Below are positions 7,615 through 16,089 of a stretch of DNA of 37,622 bases, one piece after another. The number at the start of each line of letters is the position of its first letter. Within the stretch, counting starts at the first letter, position 1. The notes beneath the pieces were generated by a model. That model did not search any database, had not been told where the DNA came from, and worked only from the letters and a program-made list of their open reading frames with translations. Both the position numbers and the translations under genes were made by a program. Source of the DNA: an uncultured Faecalicatena sp. (GTDB lineage Bacteria; Bacillota; Clostridia; Lachnospirales; Lachnospiraceae); contig CAOKHZ010000036.1 of assembly GCA_948468385.1 (NCBI GenBank), forward strand, positions 1 to 37,622, in the 5' to 3' direction.

Positions 7615-10032
7615 CTATCTCGCCTCTATGACCACTTGCCTTTCTTCTATTTCCTCACATCCCTCACAAGAAAACCGAACTTTTATATCCCCCGTTCCTC
7701 CTTTCGAGCGCACTACCGCAATCATCCTTCCGTTGCAAGTGGTAAAGGCATCGGCCACATAGCGTTCTTCCGTCTTATGCGCGCCAGACCCCACCGCCAG
7801 TAATTCCCCTTCACCTTCCACCTTCACGAATACCTTTTTTTCCAAGGGGCGCACGATGCCGTCTTTGTCGCCCAACGAAACGTCAAAATACACGACATCC
7901 TCGCCATCCGCCTTCAAATACCCTTTTTCGCACAATACATGAATCTGTGTCCCGCCTGATGCCGAACGAAGCGAATTCCTCGCAATTTCCGCTCCGTTCC
8001 TATCGTAGGAAACCGCCGTTATCACCCCTTTTTCATATGGCACCTTGAAGGTGGCAACATAGTTTTTCAGTCTCTTTTTCCCCTTAGATTTCCCGTTGAC
8101 AAACACTTCCACCCATTTTCCGACGGACGCGACCCGCACGGTCGTTTTCACTCCCTCGTAACCGTCAAAACTCCAACTGTCAATACCATCCGTCATACGG
8201 TAAATGGCAGCTATCATTTTATCCTTCGCATGCTTCGGATGGGATACCGCGATATGCGGCTTCTTTTCCACGCCCCAGGCAATCGCCAAATCATATGCCA
8301 TCGTGTCCCTATGGCCTATGATGTCATAGAGCCCGCATCCTGCCGCAATACACGGATACGGTTTGGAATACCCTCCCGTGTTCTTATTATAATCAATCAC
8401 GCCAACCCCGCATTCTCCCAGGTAATCCCAACCGGTCCAGTAAAAATCACCAATCACATGCGGCAGTTTCCGCGTCAGGTCAATTCGTTGTTTTTGATCC
8501 ATCGGATTTGTTTCCGAACCCACGATGACCCTATCGGGGTACCACTTGTGGTGCAGTCTATACGAAAGCTGTCCATAATTATAACCCGCGATATCGAGTG
8601 CGCCGAAAATTCCCTTTGTCGGCTTATTCGTGACGAATGGATTATTGACTATGACCATCAGGCCTTTTAAAAGTCCCACAAGCGTATTAATCATGACGGA
8701 GCCGTTCTGCTCCGTATCAGGGCCGCAGGCTTTTGGATTCACCGCGTCATCCAGACTCATCTCTCTCTTATCACCATTTGCGGAAAGCGTGACTCCCTTT
8801 GCATATAAAGTATTAAGCATCAGGTTTACCCCGCAAGTGACCGGACGAGAATCATCCAACTGATGACAAACCTCTACCATCTTCCTTGCATATTTTACGC
8901 CTTTGGCGGAAGCCGTCTCTGCAATTTCATTTCCAATGGAATACATCACCACGCAGGGATGGTTAAAACATTTCCTGACCATGGCCGTCAAGTCTTTTTT
9001 CCACTCTTTCTCGAAATGGAGGGCATAGCCATATACGCCGGTTGACGCGAACCAGATGTCAAACGCCTCCTCCATCACGTACATTCCCAATTCGTCGCAA
9101 GCCTCCAAAACTTCCCTCGACCTTGGATCGTGCGCTCCACGAATCGCGTTGAACCCACCTTCTTTCAAACGGCGGATTCTGCGCAAGGCACTCTCCTTGT
9201 ATTCCTTCGCCCCCAGCGGGCCATTATCATGGTGAATGCAGACTCCACGAAGCTTTACCATCTTTCCATTAATCTTCAGGCCAAACCGGCCTCCCCATTC
9301 AATCTTGCGAATGCCGAAACGTTGCGCGTCCGTGTCAATCACCTGGCCGCTTTTCAGCAAACGGACTTCAACGGTATAAAGGTTCGGATGCTCGGCATCC
9401 CAAAGCCTGGCGTTTGGCACTTGAATTTCACAATGGCGGCCCGTGCCGCTGGCAACAATTTTCCCCTCCCATAAAATGTCCGTCACGATTTCCGTATCCT
9501 CTCCACCGGTGCTTTCCACCGTCACCTCAAGAATTGCCGGATTGTAAGACTTGGTGACGACCTTTACCCCGTCTTCCTTGACGTGCTCCTTGTTTGCCAC
9601 AATAAGGTGTACCGGACGATAAATCCCCGACCCGGAATACCAGCGACTGTTCGGAGTCTGGGAATTGTGCACATAAACCAAAATCTGGTTGTCCTCGCCT
9701 ATCCTTAACTTGCCCGTCAAGTCCACGTAAAAATTAGAATAGCCATAAACATGTCCCCCCACCTCTTCCCCATTCAGATAAACATGGGAATCCATGAATA
9801 CGCCCCCAAAATCCAACATCACCGTCTTGTCCTCAAATTCATCCCCTGCATGTAGCGTTTTTTCGTAATAATAATCACCTCCTGGATAAAAAGCTACCAA
9901 CGGGCCGTTGACCAGCCGGGGAATCCTATCCTCCAACTGCATGGCATCATGTGGAAGCGTCACCGGAATCTTCGTTTCCGGACTCTCTTTGGAATAAAAC
10001 GTCCATCCCTTGTTAAACCGCCGCCTTTCCAT
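7615..10032 (-). CDS. Glycoside hydrolase family 2 (beta-galactosidase/beta-glucuronidase type)
   Basis: An 805-residue GH2 enzyme. The N-terminal sugar-binding domain (about 1-145, with LPHDAM, FYPGGDYYYEK and SRWYSGSGIYRPV) is followed by an Ig-like domain (about 146-245). The TIM barrel has the acid/base glutamate E369 in SIGNEIAE and the nucleophile E507 in VGSETNP. The remaining ~250 residues are C-terminal beta domains of the kind seen in longer clostridial GH2 proteins. No signal peptide is present, so it is probably cytoplasmic. The start is MERRRFNKGW at 10032, preceded by AAGGAGAGG. A longer frame reaching 10305 would overlap the divergent regulator and is rejected. The adjacent AraC gene is the likely regulator; the downstream transporter is a pseudogene. 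Confidence 0.93.
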   Translation of the reverse strand: MERRRFNKGWTFYSKESPETKIPVTLPHDAMQLEDRIPRLVNGPLVAFYPGGDYYYEKTLHAGDEFEDKTVMLDFGGVFMDSHVYLNGEEVGGHVYGYSNFYVDLTGKLRIGEDNQILVYVHNSQTPNSRWYSGSGIYRPVHLIVANKEHVKEDGVKVVTKSYNPAILEVTVESTGGEDTEIVTDILWEGKIVASGTGRHCEIQVPNARLWDAEHPNLYTVEVRLLKSGQVIDTDAQRFGIRKIEWGGRFGLKINGKMVKLRGVCIHHDNGPLGAKEYKESALRRIRRLKEGGFNAIRGAHDPRSREVLEACDELGMYVMEEAFDIWFASTGVYGYALHFEKEWKKDLTAMVRKCFNHPCVVMYSIGNEIAETASAKGVKYARKMVEVCHQLDDSRPVTCGVNLMLNTLYAKGVTLSANGDKREMSLDDAVNPKACGPDTEQNGSVMINTLVGLLKGLMVIVNNPFVTNKPTKGIFGALDIAGYNYGQLSYRLHHKWYPDRVIVGSETNPMDQKQRIDLTRKLPHVIGDFYWTGWDYLGECGVGVIDYNKNTGGYSKPYPCIAAGCGLYDIIGHRDTMAYDLAIAWGVEKKPHIAVSHPKHAKDKMIAAIYRMTDGIDSWSFDGYEGVKTTVRVASVGKWVEVFVNGKSKGKKRLKNYVATFKVPYEKGVITAVSYDRNGAEIARNSLRSASGGTQIHVLCEKGYLKADGEDVVYFDVSLGDKDGIVRPLEKKVFVKVEGEGELLAVGSGAHKTEERYVADAFTTCNGRMIAVVRSKGGTGDIKVRFSCEGCEEIEERQVVIEAR

Positions 10033-10196
10033 CTTTTCCTCTCCTTTCTTTTCTCCGCTTTTCTTGATACTTTTTACGGGTTCCCTTCCAATATCATTTT
10101 TCTTCTTGCAAAAAATCAATTTATTGGGTATAGTTGGAATATATAACGGTTTTCCCTTGTTTTCAATGACACTTCTTATGCAAAACGCCAAAAGCG

Positions 10197-10213
10197 GTAT
10201 CATTTTATGATAC
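10197..10213. promoter_or_regulatory. Operator-like palindrome between GH2 and araC genes
   Basis: GTATCA-TTTTA-TGATAC is a perfect inverted repeat. With a one-base bulge it extends outward to AGCG/CGCT (10193-10218). It lies midway in the 252-bp divergent intergenic region and is a candidate control site for both genes. Confidence 0.5.
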
Positions 10214-10284
10214 GCGCTTTGAACGATAACTTTACAAGAACACAAAGTACATAAGAATTCCAGGATACCATAGGAGATAAAAAC

Positions 10285-11328
10285 ATGAAAAAAAACGACC
10301 TTCAATCTTTAGCCATATATTCCCCAGACAACGTACCGGCACTTGCCGACGCGTTGATAAAACATGGAAAGCGAAAATACCGCCACCCCATCACCTTGCA
10401 GGAAATAGAACTCCACCGGCAGGAAATCATTGCGAACATGTATGACTTGGCGGAAAGCATCACCTTCCATGCCAGCGAAATCCCCATTTTTGAAAACTTC
10501 CGTTCCATGGAAGCCTTTATGCATGCCCACGATTATTTTGAGATTATGATTATTTCGGAGGGAACGTGCGACATGGCCATTGAAAGCAGCATCTATCACT
10601 GCAAGGCCGGCAACGTCCTATTTTTCAACCGCAACATCAAACATGCGGAACTATATTCCCTCCATACCGAATGTCGGATGTCTTATCTTTGTCTGGAAAA
10701 AGAATTTTTCGCGAATTACCCGAAAGAATTCGACCCGCTTTTTCAGCGCGGCGGTCAATTGGAACGATTTGTCCATGCAAACCTGGAAGAAAAGCAAGTG
10801 AACAAAAAAGATTACATGATATTTGAACCACTCTCTGACAATACATCGCTTTTTTCTCTGATTGGCGAAATAAAACACTCCTTTTTGGGAAAAAAACGAT
10901 TTGCAAAAATCGAGGTGTATGCCAAAATCGCCCAACTCCTCTGCCTGCTCGAGGACGAGACGTTCTACAAGCAAGCCTACGTGGATTTGGGCAATTTTCC
11001 CGACTTGAAGCTGGCCGAGGAAACCCGAAAAATCATTGAGGAACACGATGGCAATATTTCCCGCGCCCATATCGCCCGATGCCTCAATTACAGCCCGGAA
11101 CACACCTACCGGATTTTCAAGAAAATTTACGGCATTTCCGTGAAGGAATACTGCCAATTGCTGCAAATGCGCCACGCCTGCCAGCTATTGAGACAAACGA
11201 ACCAAAGCATATCCTCCATCATCATCGAAGTTGGATACACTAACAAAACACAGTTTTACAAAGTCTTTTACGAAGTCTATGGGTGCACCCCTCTGGAATT
11301 CCGGGAGAAAAGGGCGGGATTTTCCTAA
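10285..11328 (+). CDS. AraC-family transcriptional regulator (cupin + HTH)
   Basis: A 347-residue regulator. A cupin-type sensor region lies at about 60-170 (FMHAHDYFEIMIISEGTCDM, then AGNVLFFNRNIKHAE). Two C-terminal helix-turn-helix motifs follow at about 245-345: ISRAHIARCLNYSPEHTYRIFKK, and the second ending in VGYTNKTQFYKVFYEVYGCTPLEFRE. The latter is the classic AraC C-terminal signature. AGGAGATAAAAAC precedes the ATG. It is divergent from the GH2 gene, which it presumably activates in response to the sugar. The effector cannot be read from the sequence. Confidence 0.93.
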   Translation: MKKNDLQSLAIYSPDNVPALADALIKHGKRKYRHPITLQEIELHRQEIIANMYDLAESITFHASEIPIFENFRSMEAFMHAHDYFEIMIISEGTCDMAIESSIYHCKAGNVLFFNRNIKHAELYSLHTECRMSYLCLEKEFFANYPKEFDPLFQRGGQLERFVHANLEEKQVNKKDYMIFEPLSDNTSLFSLIGEIKHSFLGKKRFAKIEVYAKIAQLLCLLEDETFYKQAYVDLGNFPDLKLAEETRKIIEEHDGNISRAHIARCLNYSPEHTYRIFKKIYGISVKEYCQLLQMRHACQLLRQTNQSISSIIIEVGYTNKTQFYKVFYEVYGCTPLEFREKRAGFS

Positions 11329-11406
11329 ATTCCCGCCCACATGTGGATGTCCTTCCCTTTCTTCGCTTTCACTTTGACATCACGATGTGCACCCGATTCT
11401 GGTTCA

Positions 11407-11553
11407 TCACCCGCAGGAAACATAATGGTAAAAATCATCCGTGTGCATATGTACGGATTTTTCCATGCCGGATTCTTTTGCAATAATGGCTGACGTTGTA
11501 GTTTTCCCGGTTCCAGGTGGGCCGGTAATTACAACAATTCTTCCCTTCTTCAT
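11407..11553 (-). pseudogene. N-terminal fragment of a P-loop kinase/ATPase
   Basis: Forty-eight codons from ATG 11553, after AAAGGGG, to TGA 11407-11409. The translation holds a perfect Walker A motif, VVITGPPGTGKTTT, followed by KSVHMHTDDFYHYV. That is the start of a small AAA/zeta-toxin-like nucleotide-binding protein family of about 180 residues. It stops right after YHYVSCG, so the catalytic remainder is missing and what follows downstream is unrelated. It lies on the same strand, 68 bp beyond the end of the acetyltransferase gene. It is most likely a deletion relic. Confidence 0.68.
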
Positions 11554-11621
11554 TATATTTACCCCTTTAATTTCCGATTTCTCTTTTTATATGACTTCCC
11601 GAAAAGCCGGAAGTTATAGTT

Positions 11622-12176
11622 CTATCTCTTTAATGCTCTCCACTCATCTTCTAAAATTGACATCAAAATATCATCAGCATATTTGCCCTCGTCCATAATA
11701 GCGTCTCTCAAAACTCCCTCTCGTTTGAAACCTGCTTTTAAGTAAACCTTCTCTGCTCTTGAATTAAAAGAATATACATCCAGTTCTAAACGATGTAACC
11801 TCAATTCCTCAAATGCAAAACTACAAGTTACTTCCGTAGCCCAAGTCCCAATTCCTTTTCCTCTTTCTGTTATGTGGTAGAGAGCAATACGAAAATTTGC
11901 ACTACGCAAATCCCAATCAATTTCATTGATTACGCTTTCACCAATAATTCTTCCATCAGGCGCAATAATCAAAAAGAAGTATCTATCATTGTCTTCCAGA
12001 GATTTGAGAAAAAAAGACGTTACTTCTTCTTTCGTAAATGCCTCTTTACACCCTGTTAATCGCGCCACCTCCTTGTCTAAAGGACAAAAATTTTGTTCAT
12101 AATAATTCGTTACATCTTCGGCTTTAGCCACTCGTATTAAAAATCCATCCTTTTCGGCAATAATATTTGCACTCAC
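11622..12176 (-). CDS. GNAT-family N-acetyltransferase
   Basis: A 184-residue acetyltransferase of the RimJ/RimL-like GNAT group, which moves an acetyl group from acetyl-CoA to an amine. The acetyl-CoA loop is visible as HITERGKGIGTWAT (about 107-120), with RLELDVYSFNSRAEKVYLKAGF (about 133-154) typical of the second half of the fold. The start is a GTG at 12176, 7 bases after GAGGGG; the overlapping ATG two bases upstream is followed at once by a stop. It lies 20 bp downstream of the DUF1905 gene and is probably co-transcribed with it. The codon use and AT-rich look differ from the sugar genes around it. The substrate is unknown. Confidence 0.9.
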   Translation of the reverse strand: MSANIIAEKDGFLIRVAKAEDVTNYYEQNFCPLDKEVARLTGCKEAFTKEEVTSFFLKSLEDNDRYFFLIIAPDGRIIGESVINEIDWDLRSANFRIALYHITERGKGIGTWATEVTCSFAFEELRLHRLELDVYSFNSRAEKVYLKAGFKREGVLRDAIMDEGKYADDILMSILEDEWRALKR

Positions 12177-12196
12177 ATTGCATCCCCTCTCTAAAA

Positions 12197-12499
12197 TTAA
12201 ACTTTTGGATTTTGTTTAGCTTCTTGTATCGTTACAGTTATGCTATCACCAGGATATCTATTTATTTCCTTTTGTATGTCCTTACGCACGCCAATAATAT
12301 AACAAATGGTACCATCAGGGTTCTTTACACCCATGTTCACAATACTTCCACTATATAAAACATCATTGAACGTAGCCACTACTTTTACTCGTCCCTTTCC
12401 AAATTCCTTTTTTATATCAAATGGAACTCGTACATACGCCCCACCTTTATCCGGTACGGATTCAATAACGGCTTCAAATTTATAAACTTTTTCATTCAT
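12197..12499 (-). CDS. DUF1905 domain-containing protein
   Basis: A 100-residue protein matching the DUF1905 fold (KYEFEA-type start, then VPFDIKKEFGKGRVKVVATFNDVLYSGSIVNMG and YIIGVRKDIQKEINRYPGDSITVTI). It is a small beta-barrel of unknown function, sometimes joined to a YdeI/OmpD-associated helix pair, which is absent here. I start it at ATG 12499 (MNEKVYKFEA) because that fits the family. An in-frame ATG at 12514 directly abuts the purine-rich AGAGAGG and is less likely. Its nearest neighbour on the same strand is the acetyltransferase. Confidence 0.82.
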   Translation of the reverse strand: MNEKVYKFEAVIESVPDKGGAYVRVPFDIKKEFGKGRVKVVATFNDVLYSGSIVNMGVKNPDGTICYIIGVRKDIQKEINRYPGDSITVTIQEAKQNPKV

Positions 12500-12635
12500 G
12501 CCTATATTACCCATCCTCTCTTAGCACCGTATGTCTAACATAAAATTATCATAACATGAAGAAAGGATGAAATACAACAATGAAATGATAGAATCACCAG
12601 TTGATATCACGCACTCAAACAGATATAATAAACCT

Positions 12636-12650
12636 TGACATGTCGTGTCA
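12636..12650. promoter_or_regulatory. Operator-like palindrome upstream of the WYL regulator gene
   Basis: TGACATGTCGTGTCA, an inverted repeat TGACA-N5-TGTCA, overlaps a TTGACA (12635-12640) that could be the -35 box. The same pattern recurs at 13586-13600, which suggests a shared regulator. Binding by the WYL protein itself is inferred. Confidence 0.6.
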
Positions 12651-12691
12651 GATTTTAAATGGTATTCTATTGCCGAAGGGAGGAAATGGCG

Positions 12692-13588
12692 ATGCAGGAG
12701 AGCAGGTTATTTCGAATCGTATATTATTTGCTTGACAAGGGACGAGCCACGGCACCGGAATTGGCGGAAAAGTTCGAAGTATCGGTCAGGACGATTTATC
12801 GGGACGTTGATGCCTTAAGCGGGGCGGGCATCCCCATTTATGCCGAAACGGGCAGAAACGGAGGCATCCACCTGATGCATGATTTTGTCCTGGACAAAGC
12901 CGTATTGTCGGAACAAGAAAAACTGGAAATCCTTACGGCACTACAGAGCATAAATACGGCGCAGAACGTGGATGACAGCCAGACGTTGCAAAAACTTTCT
13001 GCCTTGTTTCACATTGATTCCGGAAATTGGCTTGAAGTGGATTTCTCCAGATGGGGGAACGAAGAATCGGATGATAAAAAATTTGAATTGCTGAAATCGG
13101 CAGTCATCCATCGTCAAAGCGTCAAAATTTATTATGCAAGTTCGTACGGGGAGATACGTAAAAGAATCGTTTTGCCATGTAAGCTTTCCTACAAGTCAAA
13201 AGCATGGTATTTGAAAGCATTTTGTACGGAAAAACAGGACTGGAGAACATTCAAATTAAACCGTATTTTGGATTTGGAACTTTTAAACGAGCGTTTTCCC
13301 CCTCGCGACCTTCCAAAACCGGTTGACCGTTCCGAGGGAGAATATCAAGAAATCACGCTTCGCTTTCCAAAGGACATGGCATACCGTGTATATGACGAAT
13401 TTGACAAAACGCAAATTAGGCGGCAAGAGAATGGAGATTACATCGTTTCTGCCAAAATGCCGGAAGACGCGTGGCTGATAGGCTTCCTGCTCTCGTTTGG
13501 AACCCAGGTGGAACTCCTTTCGCCCGCCTATCTGAAAAACGTTCTGGCAGAGCAAGCAAAATTAATCTATGAAAAAAACAAAGCCTGA
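12692..13588 (+). CDS. WYL-domain transcriptional regulator (YafY/DeoR-like)
   Basis: A 298-residue regulator with an N-terminal HTH_11 winged helix (about 1-60: ATAPELAEKFEVSVRTIYRDVDAL, then AGIPIYAETGRNGGI). A central WYL domain (about 130-215) contains the residues AWYLKAFCTEKQDWRTFKLNRI. A C-terminal WCX extension follows. WYL domains sense small ligands or nucleic acids, and such proteins are usually local repressors or activators. The start at 12692 has GGGAGG 8 bases upstream; ATG 12686 is an alternative. A palindrome sits at its promoter, and the same palindrome overlaps its stop codon in front of the next gene. It therefore probably controls itself and the ClbS-like gene. Confidence 0.92.
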   Translation: MQESRLFRIVYYLLDKGRATAPELAEKFEVSVRTIYRDVDALSGAGIPIYAETGRNGGIHLMHDFVLDKAVLSEQEKLEILTALQSINTAQNVDDSQTLQKLSALFHIDSGNWLEVDFSRWGNEESDDKKFELLKSAVIHRQSVKIYYASSYGEIRKRIVLPCKLSYKSKAWYLKAFCTEKQDWRTFKLNRILDLELLNERFPPRDLPKPVDRSEGEYQEITLRFPKDMAYRVYDEFDKTQIRRQENGDYIVSAKMPEDAWLIGFLLSFGTQVELLSPAYLKNVLAEQAKLIYEKNKA

Positions 13589-13600
13589 CATAAGATGTCA
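13586..13600. promoter_or_regulatory. Second TGACA-N5-TGTCA palindrome
   Basis: TGACATAAGATGTCA has the same arms and spacing as the site at 12636-12650. It begins on the stop codon of the WYL gene, 153 bp before the ClbS/DfsB-like gene. A TAAAAT at 13613-13618 could be a -10 box, but no good -35 box is visible. Confidence 0.6.
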
Positions 13601-13752
13601 ACATTTCTCTGATAAAATTGCAGATAGAAATTGAGTAAACAAAACGAGCCACACTTCTTGAAAGAATATCCAAGGTTCAGGAAGATGCCCGCTCGACAAA
13701 CACAATTTTTCTACAATATGCACAGAAATATACACAGAAAGGAAAAACGAAC

Positions 13753-14307
13753 ATGGGAAGACCTACAACAAAAACAGATTTATTAACCGCGGCAGCCACA
13801 AACTATGAAAAGCTAAATGCCCTGATTTCGGGATTGACGCAGGAAGAACTGCGCACGCCGTTCGATTTTTCGGATGACGTAAAAAAGAAAGAGGCTCATT
13901 GGAAAAGGGACAAGAATCTTCGCGACGTTTTAATTCATCTCCATGAATGGCACCAACTTTTGCTTGACTGGGTACGGGCAAATCAGGCAGGCGATAACAA
14001 GCCGTTCATTCCCGAGCCTTATAACTGGAAAACCTATGGAGCCATGAACGTGGAGTTTTGGAAGAAACATCAGGACACGTCACTGGACGAGGCGAAGGAC
14101 AAGCTGCAAAAATCCCACGCCGAAGTCGTGAAGTTGGCGGAATCCTTTTCCAATGAAGAATTGTTTTCGAAAGGGGTTTATGATTGGGCCAACGGAAACG
14201 CCCTGGGTTCGTATTTTGTCAGTGTCACGTCCAGCCATTACGATTGGGCCATGAAAAAACTGAAAGCGCATAGGAAAAAAATCGTGCCAAAATGCAAGGC
14301 AAATTAA
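13753..14307 (+). CDS. ClbS/DfsB family four-helix bundle protein (DUF1706)
   Basis: A 184-residue protein of the ClbS/DfsB family within the DinB-like four-helix superfamily. Landmarks are the opening MGRPTTKTDLLTAAATNYEKL, LRDVLIHLHEWHQLLLDWVR, FIPEPYNWKTYGAMNVEFW and the end SHYDWAMKKLKAHRK. Family member ClbS of E. coli is a hydrolase protecting against the genotoxin colibactin, but most members have no known substrate. Histidines in LIHLHEWH and SSHYDW are candidates for the active or metal site. GAAAGG precedes the start at 13753. The preceding WYL gene shares an operator-like palindrome with it, so induction by a toxic ligand is a reasonable inference. Confidence 0.92.
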   Translation: MGRPTTKTDLLTAAATNYEKLNALISGLTQEELRTPFDFSDDVKKKEAHWKRDKNLRDVLIHLHEWHQLLLDWVRANQAGDNKPFIPEPYNWKTYGAMNVEFWKKHQDTSLDEAKDKLQKSHAEVVKLAESFSNEELFSKGVYDWANGNALGSYFVSVTSSHYDWAMKKLKAHRKKIVPKCKAN

Positions 14308-14451
14308 ATGCGGGTGAAGAAGGAAACGAGAAATTTACATGGTGGAACTTTTTTTCGACGTAAAAAGTGTGCTCACGCCTCTAATTTTCGTTGTATTTTT
14401 TGTATTTCTATGCTATGCTATGTCTACATTACTCGTATAATGAATAAATCA

Positions 14452-14486
14452 TATAGGAAACGCGTTTGTTTAATGCGTTTCCTATA
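14452..14486. repeat. Palindromic TATAGGAAAC element in the DUF4143 gene leader
   Basis: TATAGGAAACGC (14452-14463) and GCGTTTCCTATA (14475-14486) form a 12-bp stem with an 11-base loop. It lies between a TATAAT (14436-14441) and the start at 14543, so it would be in the 5' leader. Related sequence recurs at 23556-23567 and 25666-25706. Confidence 0.65.
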
Positions 14487-14542
14487 ACTTACCCGATATC
14501 GCTTGTCATGGTTTGTTCGTTGTACCAGTTGGAGGTGTGCAC

Positions 14543-15856
14543 ATGTACAGAACTGCAATCGAAAGACTTTATAAATGGAAAGAGGGCAAACGTCGCAAGC
14601 CGCTGATAATCGAAGGTGCAAGGCAAGTCGGAAAAACCTGGTTGATGAAGGAGTTTGGCCGCCAGGCTTATGAAGATACCGTATACATCAATTTTGATTC
14701 CAATTCCAAAATGTCAGAATTATTTTCTTCCGATTTGAATACGGACCGCCTGATTATGGGAATTGAACTGTATGCCGGCAAAAAAATCAATCCAAACCGC
14801 ACCCTGCTTATCTTTGACGAGGTACAGGAAGTACCGAGGGCACTTTCCTCGCTTAAATATTTTTACGAAGATTCGCCACAGTACCACATTGTCTGCGCAG
14901 GTTCGTTACTGGGCATCGCTTTGCACGAAGGTACGTCTTTTCCCGTCGGCAAGGTCGATTTCCTAAGTCTTTATCCATTGTCATTCAAGGAGTTTTTAAT
15001 GGCGACCGTCGGCGAACGTTTCACCGAACTCCTCGAAGGCCGGGATTACCAGATGATTACCGCTTTCAAACAGACCTATATAGACGCGCTCAAACAATAT
15101 TATTTTATCGGCGGCATGCCGGAAGCAGTGCTAAACTTTTCCGAGGAAAAAGATTTTAATGAGGTTCGGGAAATCCAGAAGCGCATACTGGCAGCTTACG
15201 AACAAGATTTTTCCAAGCATGCCCCGAACGAAATCGTGCCAAAAATCCGCATGATATGGAACAGCATCCCCTCCCAGCTTGCAAAAGAAAACAAGAAATT
15301 CCTATATGGGCTCGTGCGTGAGGGCGGACGGGCAAAGGAGTATGAAGCGGCAATCATGTGGCTTTGTGACTGCGGACTCGTCCACAAGGTCAGCCGCATC
15401 AATACGGCGAAACTTCCACTAAAAGCTTATGAAGATTTGAAAGCCTTTAAGTTGTTCCTCGTTGACGTGGGGCTCCTCGGCTGTATGACCGGCCTGCGCC
15501 AACGTACGTTGCTGGACGGCAACGATTTATTTAGCGAGTTCAAAGGTGCGCTGACCGAACAATATGTATGCCAACAACTCAAAACCATGAACGACTTGGG
15601 CATTTACTACTATACCAATGACCGCGGCTCCTGCGAGGTGGACTTCGTCGTGGATACCGGCGAGCAAGTCGTGCCCATTGAAGTAAAGGCAGAGGTCAAC
15701 CTGAAAGCAAAGAGCCTGAAAACCTACCGCGAAAGATTCAATCCCGAAATCTCCATCCGCACCTCAATGGCGGATTATAAGGAAGAGGATTGGCTTGTCA
15801 ATCTTCCGCTTTATGCGGTGGATAAGTTGCATGAAATAAAGTGGCCATCAATTTGA
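14543..15856 (+). CDS. AAA ATPase with DUF4143 nuclease-like domain
   Basis: A 437-residue AAA_14/DUF4143 protein. The Walker A loop GARQVGKT is at 25-32 and Walker B is LLIFDEVQEVP near 90-100; an arginine-finger-type region follows (HIVCAGSLLG). The C-terminal DUF4143 part ends in a PD-(D/E)XK-like core, EVDFVV...VPIEVKAE, near 370-390. GGAGGTGTGCAC gives a clear start at 14543; a frame reaching 14513 is less likely. These proteins are widespread in anaerobes, often many per genome, with no settled function. A palindromic element sits in its leader. It has no evident functional tie to its neighbours. Confidence 0.92.
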   Translation: MYRTAIERLYKWKEGKRRKPLIIEGARQVGKTWLMKEFGRQAYEDTVYINFDSNSKMSELFSSDLNTDRLIMGIELYAGKKINPNRTLLIFDEVQEVPRALSSLKYFYEDSPQYHIVCAGSLLGIALHEGTSFPVGKVDFLSLYPLSFKEFLMATVGERFTELLEGRDYQMITAFKQTYIDALKQYYFIGGMPEAVLNFSEEKDFNEVREIQKRILAAYEQDFSKHAPNEIVPKIRMIWNSIPSQLAKENKKFLYGLVREGGRAKEYEAAIMWLCDCGLVHKVSRINTAKLPLKAYEDLKAFKLFLVDVGLLGCMTGLRQRTLLDGNDLFSEFKGALTEQYVCQQLKTMNDLGIYYYTNDRGSCEVDFVVDTGEQVVPIEVKAEVNLKAKSLKTYRERFNPEISIRTSMADYKEEDWLVNLPLYAVDKLHEIKWPSI

Positions 15857-15979
15857 TATGCCTCTTTTTCGCGCCACACACTCTTACGCCGCCACCTACC
15901 AGGCTCTCCATTCCTTCTTCCAACGTAACAAAGTAACGGATCTGACATTCTCTGAACGTATTCCGCCCTTCATTATATG

Positions 15980-16022
15980 CCTTGCGCCCTTCCCATAGAG
16001 CGCAAGGTGGCATGAGTCATGC
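15980..16022. other. Two small hairpins in an intergenic gap
   Basis: CCTTGCGC (15980-15987) pairs with GCGCAAGG (16000-16007), and GCATGA/TCATGC (16010-16022) follows directly. No T-run follows on either strand, so a terminator is not clear. The rest of the 233-bp gap shows nothing recognisable. Confidence 0.35.
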
Positions 16023-16089
16023 GATGGGACTTTCCGTTGTTTCAACGCGAAACCGTGCATTCTGAAACCAATCCCTTTCGGATACTTTT

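Noticed and set aside
10033-10305. N-terminal extension of the GH2 gene
   Set aside because: It would overlap the divergent AraC gene and its promoter; a strong ribosome binding site and family start exist at 10032.
15798-16013. Minus-strand open frame of 71 codons after the DUF4143 gene
   Set aside because: It overlaps the 3' end of an intact gene, has no clear ribosome binding site and no family I recognise.
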